This document shows positions 7,486 through 13,751 of a DNA stretch of 13,751 bases, in pieces; within the stretch, counting starts at the first letter, position 1; each line of letters starts with the position of its first letter. The stretch is from NCBI GenBank assembly GCA_016303085.1, contig JAEDMI010000043.1, positions 1-13,751 on the forward strand. The letters run 5' to 3'. The DNA is from Acetatifactor sp. (GTDB lineage Bacteria; Bacillota; Clostridia; Lachnospirales; Lachnospiraceae). The notes under the pieces were generated by a model. The model was not told the origin of the DNA. It ran no database searches and saw only the letters and a program-made list of their open reading frames with translations. The position numbers and the translations under genes were made by a program.

Positions 7486-8529
7486 TTATTTTTTCAAGTC
7501 AATATATTCCAGGGCGAGTGGGGTGCCAAAGGGAATATCGCAGCTTGCCCTTTGCCCCAGAATATCGGGTAAGTATTTAGGCGGCAGCCCGTTGTTCGGA
7601 CGAATGCTGCGAACATTTTCCTCTGTTATGACATCGCCGGCATGAATATCTTTTACCGCAAAAAGACTTCTGCGCGTCTTGAATTCTTCTGCTTCTGCCT
7701 CGGTAGGGCCGTAAGCTGCATGTCCGTGCATGACGGCGGCACGATTGACTGCCTTTACCATATCGGAAAATTCGGCAGGCTCCATGGAAAACTCGGAGTC
7801 GGGATTTTTGAGTTCTCTGGAGAGACAAAAATGTTTCTCTATGACTCCGGCTCCTTTGGCTACGGCCACAACATCGGCCAGATAACCCATGCTGTGGTCG
7901 GACAACCCTATCGGGACCTGAAATTGATTAATCATATCTTCGATGGTGGCAAGCTGCAGGTTTTCGTCCCTGGTCGGATATTCGCTGCAACATTTCAGCA
8001 GGACAACCTGTTCGTTCCCCTGCCGCCTGCAGGCAGCAAGCGCATCTTCGATTTCAGCCTTTGTGGCCATGCCGCAGGATATAATCATGGGCTTTTGCTT
8101 TGAGGCTGTATATTCGATTAAGGGTATGTCCACAATTTCAAAGGAGGATATTTTGTATGCTTCGCAATTCATGTCTTCCAAAAAGTCAACCGCGGTTTTG
8201 TCAAAGGGAGTAGAGAGAAAATCAATATCCAGTCTGTCGCACTCGGCTTTGATGATGGGTTGCCATTCCCAGGGAGTGAAAGCATCCCGGTACAAATCAT
8301 AGAGATTATATCCGTCCCAGAGACCGCCGTGAATCGTAAAAAATTCATTTCGGCAGTCAATGGTAATTGTATCGGCTGTATAGGTTTGGATTTTCAGGCA
8401 GTCCGCGCCCGCCTCCTTTGCTTTCTGTACGATTTTCAATGCATTTTCAAGTTTGCCGGCATGATTGGCACTCATTTCGGCGATAGTGTATACGCCGCCT
8501 TTCTGCAACTTTTCAAACAGATGAAACAT
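7486..8529 (-). CDS. pseI: Pseudaminic acid synthase (NeuB family, PseI type)
   Basis: 347 residues, full length for the family. The NeuB barrel (about 10-270) includes IAEMSANHAG at 16-25, KIQTYT at 46-51, GLSDHS (H212) and IEKHF (H233); these histidines match the metal ligands of NeuB. The C-terminal SAF/antifreeze-like domain (about 285-345) supplies R310 in the SIRP motif, matching the arginine that reaches into the neighbouring subunit's active site. The stretch GGLWDGYNLYDLY with TPWEW (68-89) closely matches, from memory, the PseI branch, not sialic or legionaminic synthases. Reaction: phosphoenolpyruvate plus the 6-deoxy diacetamido-altrose released by PseG gives pseudaminic acid. Start: the frame extends six codons to a TTG, but AAGGAGA at 8542-8536 is ideally placed for the ATG at 8529. 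That ribosome binding site lies in the end of pseF, whose stop is 1 nt upstream of this ATG, so translation is probably coupled. Confidence 0.92.
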   Translation of the reverse strand: MFHLFEKLQKGGVYTIAEMSANHAGKLENALKIVQKAKEAGADCLKIQTYTADTITIDCRNEFFTIHGGLWDGYNLYDLYRDAFTPWEWQPIIKAECDRLDIDFLSTPFDKTAVDFLEDMNCEAYKISSFEIVDIPLIEYTASKQKPMIISCGMATKAEIEDALAACRRQGNEQVVLLKCCSEYPTRDENLQLATIEDMINQFQVPIGLSDHSMGYLADVVAVAKGAGVIEKHFCLSRELKNPDSEFSMEPAEFSDMVKAVNRAAVMHGHAAYGPTEAEAEEFKTRRSLFAVKDIHAGDVITEENVRSIRPNNGLPPKYLPDILGQRASCDIPFGTPLALEYIDLKK

Positions 8530-8530
8530 C

Positions 8531-9214
8531 TTATCTCTCCTTCTCAATTAAGTACTGATATTTTAACTCTGCCAGAGCCCAGTCGTCTAAGGTATCGATG
8601 TCCTGTACCGCTGTATCGGGAACCTCGATGGGGGTGTAATTGCCATCGACAAAATGCAGACCGGCGTCCAGCCTGTAAAAATAGAATTGGCCGCAATCAT
8701 GATAGATGGGTTGCAAATCCTGACTCCGGCATTGGGACAGCTCGGGGTACTGATATTCCAGTTTCCCGTTTCGCAGAATCATAGCGCGTTGCGGCGGAAA
8801 GCCATACTGCACTACCGGCATTACGCTTTGGGCACCCTGCTCCAAAAGCTGATATGCCTGCGTCAAAAGCTCGGGAGTGACGAAAGGAGCGGTGGGATAC
8901 AGACAACACATTGCGTCGTAAATAATTCCTCTGTCCGCATAGCGGGACAGAACTTCTTCCAGGACATCGTTTGTGGTGGCAAAGTCTCCGCTGTTTTGTT
9001 CACTTCTCAAAAAAGGTACGCTTGCGCCGGATTTTTTAGCCACAGTCGCTATTTCACTGTCATCCGTGGATACCATTACTTCATCAAACAGACCGGATGC
9101 AATTGCGGCGGAAATCGGATAAGCAATAATAGGCTTCCCACAAAAATCTTTTATATTTTTCCGGGGGATTCTTTTGGAACCGCCTCTGGCGGTAATAATA
9201 GCAAGTGTCTTCAT
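8531..9214 (-). CDS. pseF: PseF-like pseudaminic acid cytidylyltransferase
   Basis: 227 residues from the ATG at 9214, which has AGGAGG 10 nt upstream; an in-frame start further up at 9247 would lack that signal. The CMP-NulO synthetase signature ARGGSKRIPRKNI is at 9-21 (CTP binding). The metal-binding aspartates D205 and D207 lie in VQDIDTLDD near the C-terminus. The segments CGKPIIAYPI, CCLYPTAPF and SQDLQPIYHD resemble PseF more than NeuA or LegF, from memory of these families. It activates pseudaminic acid with CTP, releasing pyrophosphate, to give the CMP-sugar used by the transferase. It is the first gene of the leftward operon, so it follows the divergent promoter region at 9238-9266. 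The specific sugar (Pse versus a near isomer) is inferred from the pseI and pseG neighbours. Confidence 0.9.
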   Translation of the reverse strand: MKTLAIITARGGSKRIPRKNIKDFCGKPIIAYPISAAIASGLFDEVMVSTDDSEIATVAKKSGASVPFLRSEQNSGDFATTNDVLEEVLSRYADRGIIYDAMCCLYPTAPFVTPELLTQAYQLLEQGAQSVMPVVQYGFPPQRAMILRNGKLEYQYPELSQCRSQDLQPIYHDCGQFYFYRLDAGLHFVDGNYTPIEVPDTAVQDIDTLDDWALAELKYQYLIEKER

Positions 9215-9237
9215 ATTTCCGTACCCTCCTGAAAAGT

Positions 9238-9266
9238 ATAATAGCATACAATGAGTACTTTTGCCA
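9238..9266 (-). promoter_or_regulatory. Candidate promoter of the leftward pse operon
   Basis: Minus strand: TGGCAA (3 of 6) at 9266-9261, 17-nt spacer, TATTAT (5 of 6) at 9243-9238. Predicted start near 9231, about 17 nt before the start codon, leaves room for AGGAGG. The -35 is weak, so expression may depend on an activator or be low. Confidence 0.45.
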
Positions 9267-9288
9267 GATTCTGAAAAAAGAAAAGTGT

Positions 9289-9317
9289 TTTACGTATTTT
9301 CTTTTATGTGGTAAAAT
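9289..9317 (+). promoter_or_regulatory. Candidate promoter of the rightward transferase/ABC operon
   Basis: Plus strand: TTTACG (4 of 6) at 9289-9294, 17-nt spacer, TGG TAAAAT (extended -10, 5 of 6) at 9309-9317. Predicted start near 9324 and a leader of about 38 nt. It stands back to back with the pse operon promoter, so both arms could be controlled by one regulator. A 9-bp inverted repeat (AAAAGAAAA 9276-9284, TTTTCTTTT 9297-9305) spans its -35. Confidence 0.55.
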
Positions 9318-9361
9318 AGAAAGGATTTGTAAGCTGTATTAGCATTGCGAAAGGCAGGAAG

Positions 9362-10471
9362 ATGAGAAAACGTAATGTGGGAGCGGAATATCCGCGAATT
9401 TATGTATGCCATACCTTTTACCATGTATATGTCACGTTCCTGAAAGAACTCAGTTTACCGCCGGAGGAACAGGGACAGGCGGTTTTGGTACTTTCTAAGA
9501 TGTCAAATAATTTTGAAGACCTGAAAAGCCGGGTGGAGAATGTAGGATTGTTCCACAGTGTAATTGAGTTTGATGAAAAAAGGGATGACTTTTTTCCACA
9601 ACTTGCTAAGTGGAGAAGGGGGACGGGAAGTTTCGTGGGAAACTTGTTGTACCGCATTCGTTTTACGAGAGAGTATGCACGTTTGGAGGAACCATATATT
9701 CCTGTTGATTTCCGAAAATATAAAGATATTTACGTATATTGTGATTCGGACCCTATCGGGTATTATCTGAATCAAAATAAGATTTATTATCATGCCGTGG
9801 AAGACGGATTGAATTGCATCAAAAATTTAGATGCGGCAAGATATGATAACAGGGGATTTTTTGAACTGAAAAGATTTCTCTCTCAGTATCTGAATCTTAT
9901 TTTTATTCAGAACGGATATGGTAAATACTGTCTTGACATGGAAGTCAATGACATATCGGCAATACGTTATCCGTGTCCCAAGTATATTGAGAAACCGAGA
10001 CAAGACCTTGTGGACAGGCTGACAGAGGAGGATAAAGAGAAAATACTGGATGCATTTATCAAGGATAAAGTAAAGCTGGATAGGCAGATAGAAGAAGCCG
10101 GGGAACTTGGAGACAAAATACTGATTCTTACAGAGCCTTTGTGCACACTGGATGTCAGGGAGCAGATTTTTCGTGACATCATCGGGATGTTTGAGAAGGA
10201 AGGTACTGTTTTTCTGAAACCCCATCCGAGGGATGAACTGGACTATCAACATCTATTCAGTGAGTATCCGCAATTTGACCGTACTCTTCCTATGGAGATT
10301 CTTAATTTCATCCCGGGACTTCGCTTTAAGAAAGTGGTTGGGGTGCTGACCGAACTGAAGGGAATACAGTTTGCGGACGAAAATGTGTATCTTGGAGAGG
10401 ATTTCCTGGATGCTTATGAAGACCCTGCAATACACAGGGAAAATGAACAGATTAAAGGATGGAAGGCATGA
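9362..10471 (+). CDS. Putative sialyltransferase-like glycosyltransferase (candidate pseudaminic acid transferase)
   Basis: 369 residues, no signal peptide or membrane helix, so cytoplasmic. The opening IYVCHTFYHVY resembles the start of GT52-type bacterial sialyltransferases. Two short motifs shared by bacterial sialyltransferases are present in the right order: E147-D148-G149 (general base region) and H288-P289 in FLKPHPRD (CMP-sugar donor binding). A segment VGVLTELKG at 326-334 sits where those families have a Ser/Thr motif that contacts the CMP phosphate. The gene starts the arm divergent from pseF-pseI-pseG, so the CMP-sugar made next door is its obvious donor. AAAGG lies 7 nt before the ATG. 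The family assignment rests on motifs only, and the fold could also be that of poly-glycerol/ribitol-phosphate-type transferases that share an HP motif. Confidence 0.68.
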   Translation: MRKRNVGAEYPRIYVCHTFYHVYVTFLKELSLPPEEQGQAVLVLSKMSNNFEDLKSRVENVGLFHSVIEFDEKRDDFFPQLAKWRRGTGSFVGNLLYRIRFTREYARLEEPYIPVDFRKYKDIYVYCDSDPIGYYLNQNKIYYHAVEDGLNCIKNLDAARYDNRGFFELKRFLSQYLNLIFIQNGYGKYCLDMEVNDISAIRYPCPKYIEKPRQDLVDRLTEEDKEKILDAFIKDKVKLDRQIEEAGELGDKILILTEPLCTLDVREQIFRDIIGMFEKEGTVFLKPHPRDELDYQHLFSEYPQFDRTLPMEILNFIPGLRFKKVVGVLTELKGIQFADENVYLGEDFLDAYEDPAIHRENEQIKGWKA

Positions 10472-12216
10472 TAAAACTATTAAAAAAGCTTCGGGTATTG
10501 TTGGATAAAAAGCAGAAGTATGCCATGGCAGGACTGATAGTCCTGATGATTATCGGTGCTTTTTTGCAGACGCTGGGTGTGGGATTGCTGGTCGAGGTCG
10601 TAAATGTGGCAGTCGATCCGAATGTAGTGGAGACTAACTGGCTTGCTGCCGAACTTTACCGTCTTATGGGTTCGCCGGGCTATCGCACCTTTTCTCTCGT
10701 TGTGATGATTATGCTGATAATCACATATATATGTAAAAATTTGTTTCTGTTTATTCAACAAAAATTGACATTCTCTTTTGTATATACAAATCAGTTTCGT
10801 ACTTCGGAACGGATGATGCGCAATTATTTGCGGCGTGGATATGAATTTTATCTGAATGCGGACACGGCGATTGTACAGAGAAATATAACCTCTGATGTCA
10901 ATAACATGTATGCTTTGATACTGGCTCTTTTACAGCTGATGTCAGACTGTGTGGTTTCCCTGTTTGTTGTCAGCTATTGTTTCCTGACAAACGGAACTAT
11001 GACGCTGCTTTTGGCTGTGGTATTGATAGTGCTGATGCTGGTGCTAAAAAATGTGCTGAAGCCCATCATGCATAAAGCGGGAAAGGACAATCAGGATTAT
11101 TACAGCAGCCTGTTTAAATGGATTTCCCAGACGGTACAGGGAATCAAGGAAGTTAAAGTGGGCGGCAAGGAACAGTATTTTGTGAATGAATATGTAAAGT
11201 GTGGTAGAGGATATGTAGATGCCGTACAGAAATACAGCCTTTATAACAATGTTCCCAAGCTTCTGTTGGAGACAGCCTGTGTTTGTACCATGGTGGGATA
11301 CATGATTTTTCAGGTGTTAAGAGGAGTGCCCACGAACGATATGATGGGACTTCTTACAACTTTGGGTGCAGCTGCCATAGTGCTTTTGCCTTGTGTAAAC
11401 CGCATTAATAATCAAATTAATTCCATTGCATATTTTGAACCCTTTTTCATGGGGGTAAGTGACAACTTGCAGGATGAAATTACCGGGGATAAGGTGGATA
11501 TTTCCTTTGCCACGGACGAAGAAGAGAAACTTCCCGTATCTGATTGTATCGAATTAAGGGATATAACCTATGCGTATCCCGGCACGGAAAAGCTGATATT
11601 CAATCATGCCGATATGATGATACCGATCGGAAAGTCCGTGGGCATTGTGGGAACCTCCGGAGCCGGAAAAAGTACAATTGTGGATATCCTGCTTGGCCTT
11701 CTGGAAGTTCAAACGGGGACAGTTTGTGCTGATGGCAGAGACGTAAAGGAAAACTACAGAAAATGGCTGAAGAACATCGGTTACATTCCCCAGATGATAT
11801 TTATGCTGGATGATACCATCCGAAGTAATGTGGCCTTTGGGGTTCCGACAGACAAAATTGATGAAAACAGAGTGTGGGAGGTACTCAAGGAAGCGCAGTT
11901 GGATGAATTTGTCAGAACGCTTCCTGAAGGACTGGATACCGGAATCGGAGAGAGGGGAATTCGTCTTTCCGGTGGTCAGCGCCAGAGAATCGGAATTGCC
12001 AGGGCTCTTTATCATGATCCGGAGGTGCTGGTGCTGGACGAAGCAACCTCTGCGCTGGATAATGATACGGAAAAGGCGATTATGAATTCCATTAACATGC
12101 TTCACGGCAAAAAGACACTGATTATCATTGCACACAGACTTCAGACCATAGAAAAATGCGACATTGTTTACAGGGTTGAAGACGGTAAGGCTGTCATTGA
12201 GAAAGGACGCCTATGA
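10468..12216 (+). CDS. ABC exporter, one-piece membrane plus ATPase (MsbA/PglK type), probable glycan flippase
   Basis: 582 residues from the ATG at 10468, which overlaps the upstream stop codon as ATGA and has GGAAGG just before it. Another ATG nine bases earlier has no proper spacing. The N-terminal 330 residues hold about six membrane helices, beginning near 21-47 and 77-98. The ATPase domain has Walker A GTSGAGKST at 395-403, the signature LSGGQ at 500-504, Walker B VLVLDE at 520-525 and the switch histidine H556. A complete half-transporter like this works as a homodimer. In a glycan locus the most likely cargo is a lipid-linked oligosaccharide, as for PglK. No Wzx/Wzy pair is visible in the window, which fits an ABC-dependent route. 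Translational coupling on both sides (ATGA) suggests it is made with its neighbours. Confidence 0.92.
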   Translation: MIKLLKKLRVLLDKKQKYAMAGLIVLMIIGAFLQTLGVGLLVEVVNVAVDPNVVETNWLAAELYRLMGSPGYRTFSLVVMIMLIITYICKNLFLFIQQKLTFSFVYTNQFRTSERMMRNYLRRGYEFYLNADTAIVQRNITSDVNNMYALILALLQLMSDCVVSLFVVSYCFLTNGTMTLLLAVVLIVLMLVLKNVLKPIMHKAGKDNQDYYSSLFKWISQTVQGIKEVKVGGKEQYFVNEYVKCGRGYVDAVQKYSLYNNVPKLLLETACVCTMVGYMIFQVLRGVPTNDMMGLLTTLGAAAIVLLPCVNRINNQINSIAYFEPFFMGVSDNLQDEITGDKVDISFATDEEEKLPVSDCIELRDITYAYPGTEKLIFNHADMMIPIGKSVGIVGTSGAGKSTIVDILLGLLEVQTGTVCADGRDVKENYRKWLKNIGYIPQMIFMLDDTIRSNVAFGVPTDKIDENRVWEVLKEAQLDEFVRTLPEGLDTGIGERGIRLSGGQRQRIGIARALYHDPEVLVLDEATSALDNDTEKAIMNSINMLHGKKTLIIIAHRLQTIEKCDIVYRVEDGKAVIEKGRL

Positions 12217-12756
12217 AATTAAGTATTATTGTTCCGGTTTATAATATGGCAACTGGCGGAAAACTTGAATTCTGTCTGGATTCCCTGATAAATCAGACGA
12301 TTTCGGACTATGAAATCATTGCGGTGGATGATGCATCTACAGACGACTCCCTGAATATTTTGAGAAGCTATGAGGTGCGCTATCCGCAAAAAATGAAGGT
12401 AATCACTTACCCTGTGAACAGACGTCAGGGAGGAGCAAAGAACGAAGGGCTGAAGGCGGCTTCGGGAGAATGGATCGGCTTTATCGACAGTGATGACTGG
12501 ATAACCCCCGATTTTTATGAAAAACTGTTGAAAAGAGCGGGAGAGACCGGAACAGACAGGGGTACTTGAACTTTACACATTTTGAAAATGTCGACGAACC
12601 GGTGTATTTCTATTTTCAGCATGATACATCGACCGTTCATTATATTGCGGAGGAGAAATGCAGGAGCTGATTAAAATGCAAGCAAAATCTGATGTGCTGT
12701 TTTTTGTGTATTATCGCTTGAAACTTTTTGTGCGGCGAATAAAAAATAGGGCGTGA
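12213..12756 (+). pseudogene. GT2 glycosyltransferase gutted by internal deletion and frameshifts
   Basis: The ATG overlaps the ABC stop codon as ATGA. The first 110 codons are a good GT-A domain: SIIVPVYN, VDDASTDDS at 38-46 and the DxD motif FIDSDDW at 89-95. The frame ends at 12569 after only 118 codons. Immediately beyond, another frame (about 12564-12668) reads YLNFTHFENVDEPVYFYFQH and onward, which looks like the late part of the same family. A third frame (12658-12756) reads MQELIKMQAK, then VYYRLKLFVRRIKNRA and a stop, a typical basic C-terminus. So both ends survive and the middle, perhaps 100 or more codons, is missing. The remaining N-terminal piece lacks the acceptor-binding half and is unlikely to work. 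This transferase would have added a sugar to the cytoplasmic lipid-linked glycan. Confidence 0.82.
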
Positions 12757-12761
12757 ACGAT

Positions 12762-13604
12762 ATGATGCGAAGATACAAATTAGTATATGGAGCGGTTGCG
12801 GCGGTGGCGTTTTTGGGGTTGCTTTTTCTCGCTTCTTTCATGGGAGTCTCTGAGGAAAAACAGACTGTGCAGATAGTGGTCTTTGGTGACAGCTGTTATG
12901 GCAATATCCGGGATGAGTCATCGATAACCGACCGTCTTGAAAAGCTGTCCGGAAAAACAGTATATAACGCGGCATTCGGCGGGACATGTGCCGGCAGGCA
13001 GGATAAGGAATACAGGCTGGATTATTCAGGCGATTCTCTTTCCCTTGTGGCTTTGGCGAAGGCTATATATGCCGATGACTTCGGCGTGCAGCAGACAATT
13101 CAGCCAACCGGTGATATTACGTCCTATTTTACAGAGGCAATCGACGGATTGGAGAATGTCGACTTTTCAAAGGCAGAGATAGCAATCATCGGGCACGGTG
13201 TGAATGATTACTGTGTCGGTGCGCCAATTGACAACGAGGAGGATGCTGTTGATGAGAACTCTTTTGCGGGAGCATTGAGAAAGTCAGTAGCTTTGATGAA
13301 AAAAGCCAATCCCGATATCCGAATTATTATGGTTACACCCACATATTGCTGGCTGCTGAATGCACATCTGACCTGTGAGGAATTTGACGGGGGAGGCGGG
13401 ATATTGGAGCAGTATGTGCAAAAGGAAATAGCTGTGGCTGAGGAATTTGGAATAGAAGTGATCGATTTGTATCACGATTTTTATCCTCACGACGAATGGG
13501 AGGACTGGGAACTGTATACCTTTGACGGAGTTCATCCGAATGATGCCGGAAGAAGGCTGATAGCGGAAAAGATAGCAGAGTATCTGGAAGGAGCGGAAAA
13601 TTAA
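12762..13604 (+). CDS. Membrane-anchored SGNH hydrolase-type protein
   Basis: 280 residues from the ATG at 12762 (AGGG about 10 nt upstream). A GTG at 12753 overlapping the preceding remnant's stop and an ATG at 12765 are alternatives. Residues 7-27 form a signal anchor. The SGNH blocks are GDS at 42-44 (S44), a block II glycine near 72-73 after VYNAAF, GHGVND with G146 and N148, and DGVH with D255 and H258 before PNDAGR. All catalytic positions are present. It is related to the C-terminal domain of the protein at 1452-2870: both share VYN, the Y/H-G-x-N-D-Y motif, AGALR, TPTY and VHPN in the same order. Likely role: an extracytoplasmic esterase or O-acyl transferase acting on the surface glycan. 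It is followed by a membrane protein gene whose ATG overlaps its stop codon (TAATG). Confidence 0.9.
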   Translation: MMRRYKLVYGAVAAVAFLGLLFLASFMGVSEEKQTVQIVVFGDSCYGNIRDESSITDRLEKLSGKTVYNAAFGGTCAGRQDKEYRLDYSGDSLSLVALAKAIYADDFGVQQTIQPTGDITSYFTEAIDGLENVDFSKAEIAIIGHGVNDYCVGAPIDNEEDAVDENSFAGALRKSVALMKKANPDIRIIMVTPTYCWLLNAHLTCEEFDGGGGILEQYVQKEIAVAEEFGIEVIDLYHDFYPHDEWEDWELYTFDGVHPNDAGRRLIAEKIAEYLEGAEN

Positions 13605-13751
13605 TGTCCCCTGCAGAGTTGTTTGATAAAGTAGGAAAAAAAATAAAACGGGAATGGAAGATTGCCTTTCTGGCGGTTGTCATAATCGGATTGGCGGTAC
13701 ATATGCCGATAATGCTTTCCGATATACCCAACCATGACGGTCTGGGCAGTC
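13604..13751 (+). CDS. N-terminus of a multipass membrane protein, 3' end cut by window (possibly GtrII-like glucosyltransferase)
   Basis: The ATG shares its A with the stop codon of the SGNH gene (TAATG), so the two are probably coupled. The 49 visible residues are an amphipathic, basic arm (MSPAELFDKVGKKIKREWK), one membrane helix (about 20-38) and the start of an extracytoplasmic loop, DIPNHDGLGS. A basic arm, a helix and an N-H-D motif just after the first helix recall GtrII-like membrane glucosyltransferases and related surface-glycan proteins. With so little sequence this is a tentative family guess. It would be a natural extracytoplasmic partner for a polyprenyl-phosphate sugar synthase such as the one at 491. 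Confidence 0.6.
   Translation, partial: MSPAELFDKVGKKIKREWKIAFLAVVIIGLAVHMPIMLSDIPNHDGLGS

Noticed and set aside
7486..8529. Sialic acid (NeuB) or legionaminic acid synthase
   Set aside because: The GGLWDGYNLYDLY and TPWEW stretch and the adjacent PseG and PseF-like proteins point to the PseI branch; no NeuC-type 2-epimerase is present.
9215..9247. Upstream 11-codon extension of pseF
   Set aside because: The AGGAGG lies inside it and serves the ATG at 9214; family members begin right at the CTP-binding strand.
11554..12135. 193-codon - strand open frame
   Set aside because: Antisense to the ABC ATPase domain, which has every expected motif on the + strand.
12577..12591. 15-bp palindrome ACATTTTGAAAATGT as an operator or terminator
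   Set aside because: It is within the GT2 remnant, too tight to form a hairpin, lacks a following U-tract and is explained by ancestral coding sequence.

Overview
The window looks like a cell-surface glycan locus from a low-to-moderate GC Gram-positive anaerobe, most likely a clostridial, Lachnospiraceae-type bacterium. This is inferred from AGGAGG-type ribosome binding sites, the flavour of the proteins (GtrB-like glycosyltransferase, SGNH hydrolases, large membrane glycosyltransferases) and tightly packed polysaccharide operons. No phage, insertion sequence, CRISPR array, rRNA or tRNA was seen.

Left edge (1-1429, + strand): the end of a GNAT N-acetyltransferase gene, then a GtrB/DPM1-like polyprenyl-phosphate glycosyltransferase. 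They are followed by an orphan ribosome binding site plus ATG with only nine codons, a probable scar of a lost downstream gene. Next (1452-2870, - strand) is a membrane-anchored SGNH-hydrolase-type protein with an extra N-terminal domain. It diverges from a multiply frameshifted and deleted pseudogene of a large multipass membrane glycosyltransferase (3023-4257, +). The two promoters between them appear to face each other.

Centre (9214 down to 4234, - strand): a compact five-gene operon. In transcription order it encodes a PseF-like CMP-nonulosonate cytidylyltransferase, PseI-like pseudaminic acid synthase, PseG-like UDP-sugar hydrolase, a fold-type III PLP decarboxylase-like enzyme and an ATP-grasp ligase. 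The first three are the last three steps to CMP-pseudaminic acid (PseG, PseI, PseF). The last two are not part of the textbook pathway, may have their own internal promoter, and suggest an unusual amino-acid- or amine-derived decoration.

Right part (9362-13751, + strand, divergent from the pse operon): a candidate sialyltransferase-like nonulosonate transferase carrying E-D-G and H-P motifs, an ABC exporter resembling lipid-linked oligosaccharide flippases, a GT2 glycosyltransferase gene gutted by a deletion, a second SGNH hydrolase, and the start of a multipass membrane protein that may be a GtrII-like glucosyltransferase and runs off the window.

Working model (inference): the divergent pse operon makes CMP-activated, possibly modified pseudaminic acid. 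The sialyltransferase-like enzyme adds it to a lipid-linked glycan, the ABC protein flips the glycan, and extracytoplasmic membrane glycosyltransferases and SGNH proteins decorate it. Two glycosyltransferase pseudogenes and one truncated reading frame, all on the + strand, show that the locus is being remodelled, as is typical of variable surface-polysaccharide loci. PseB and PseC are not in the window.
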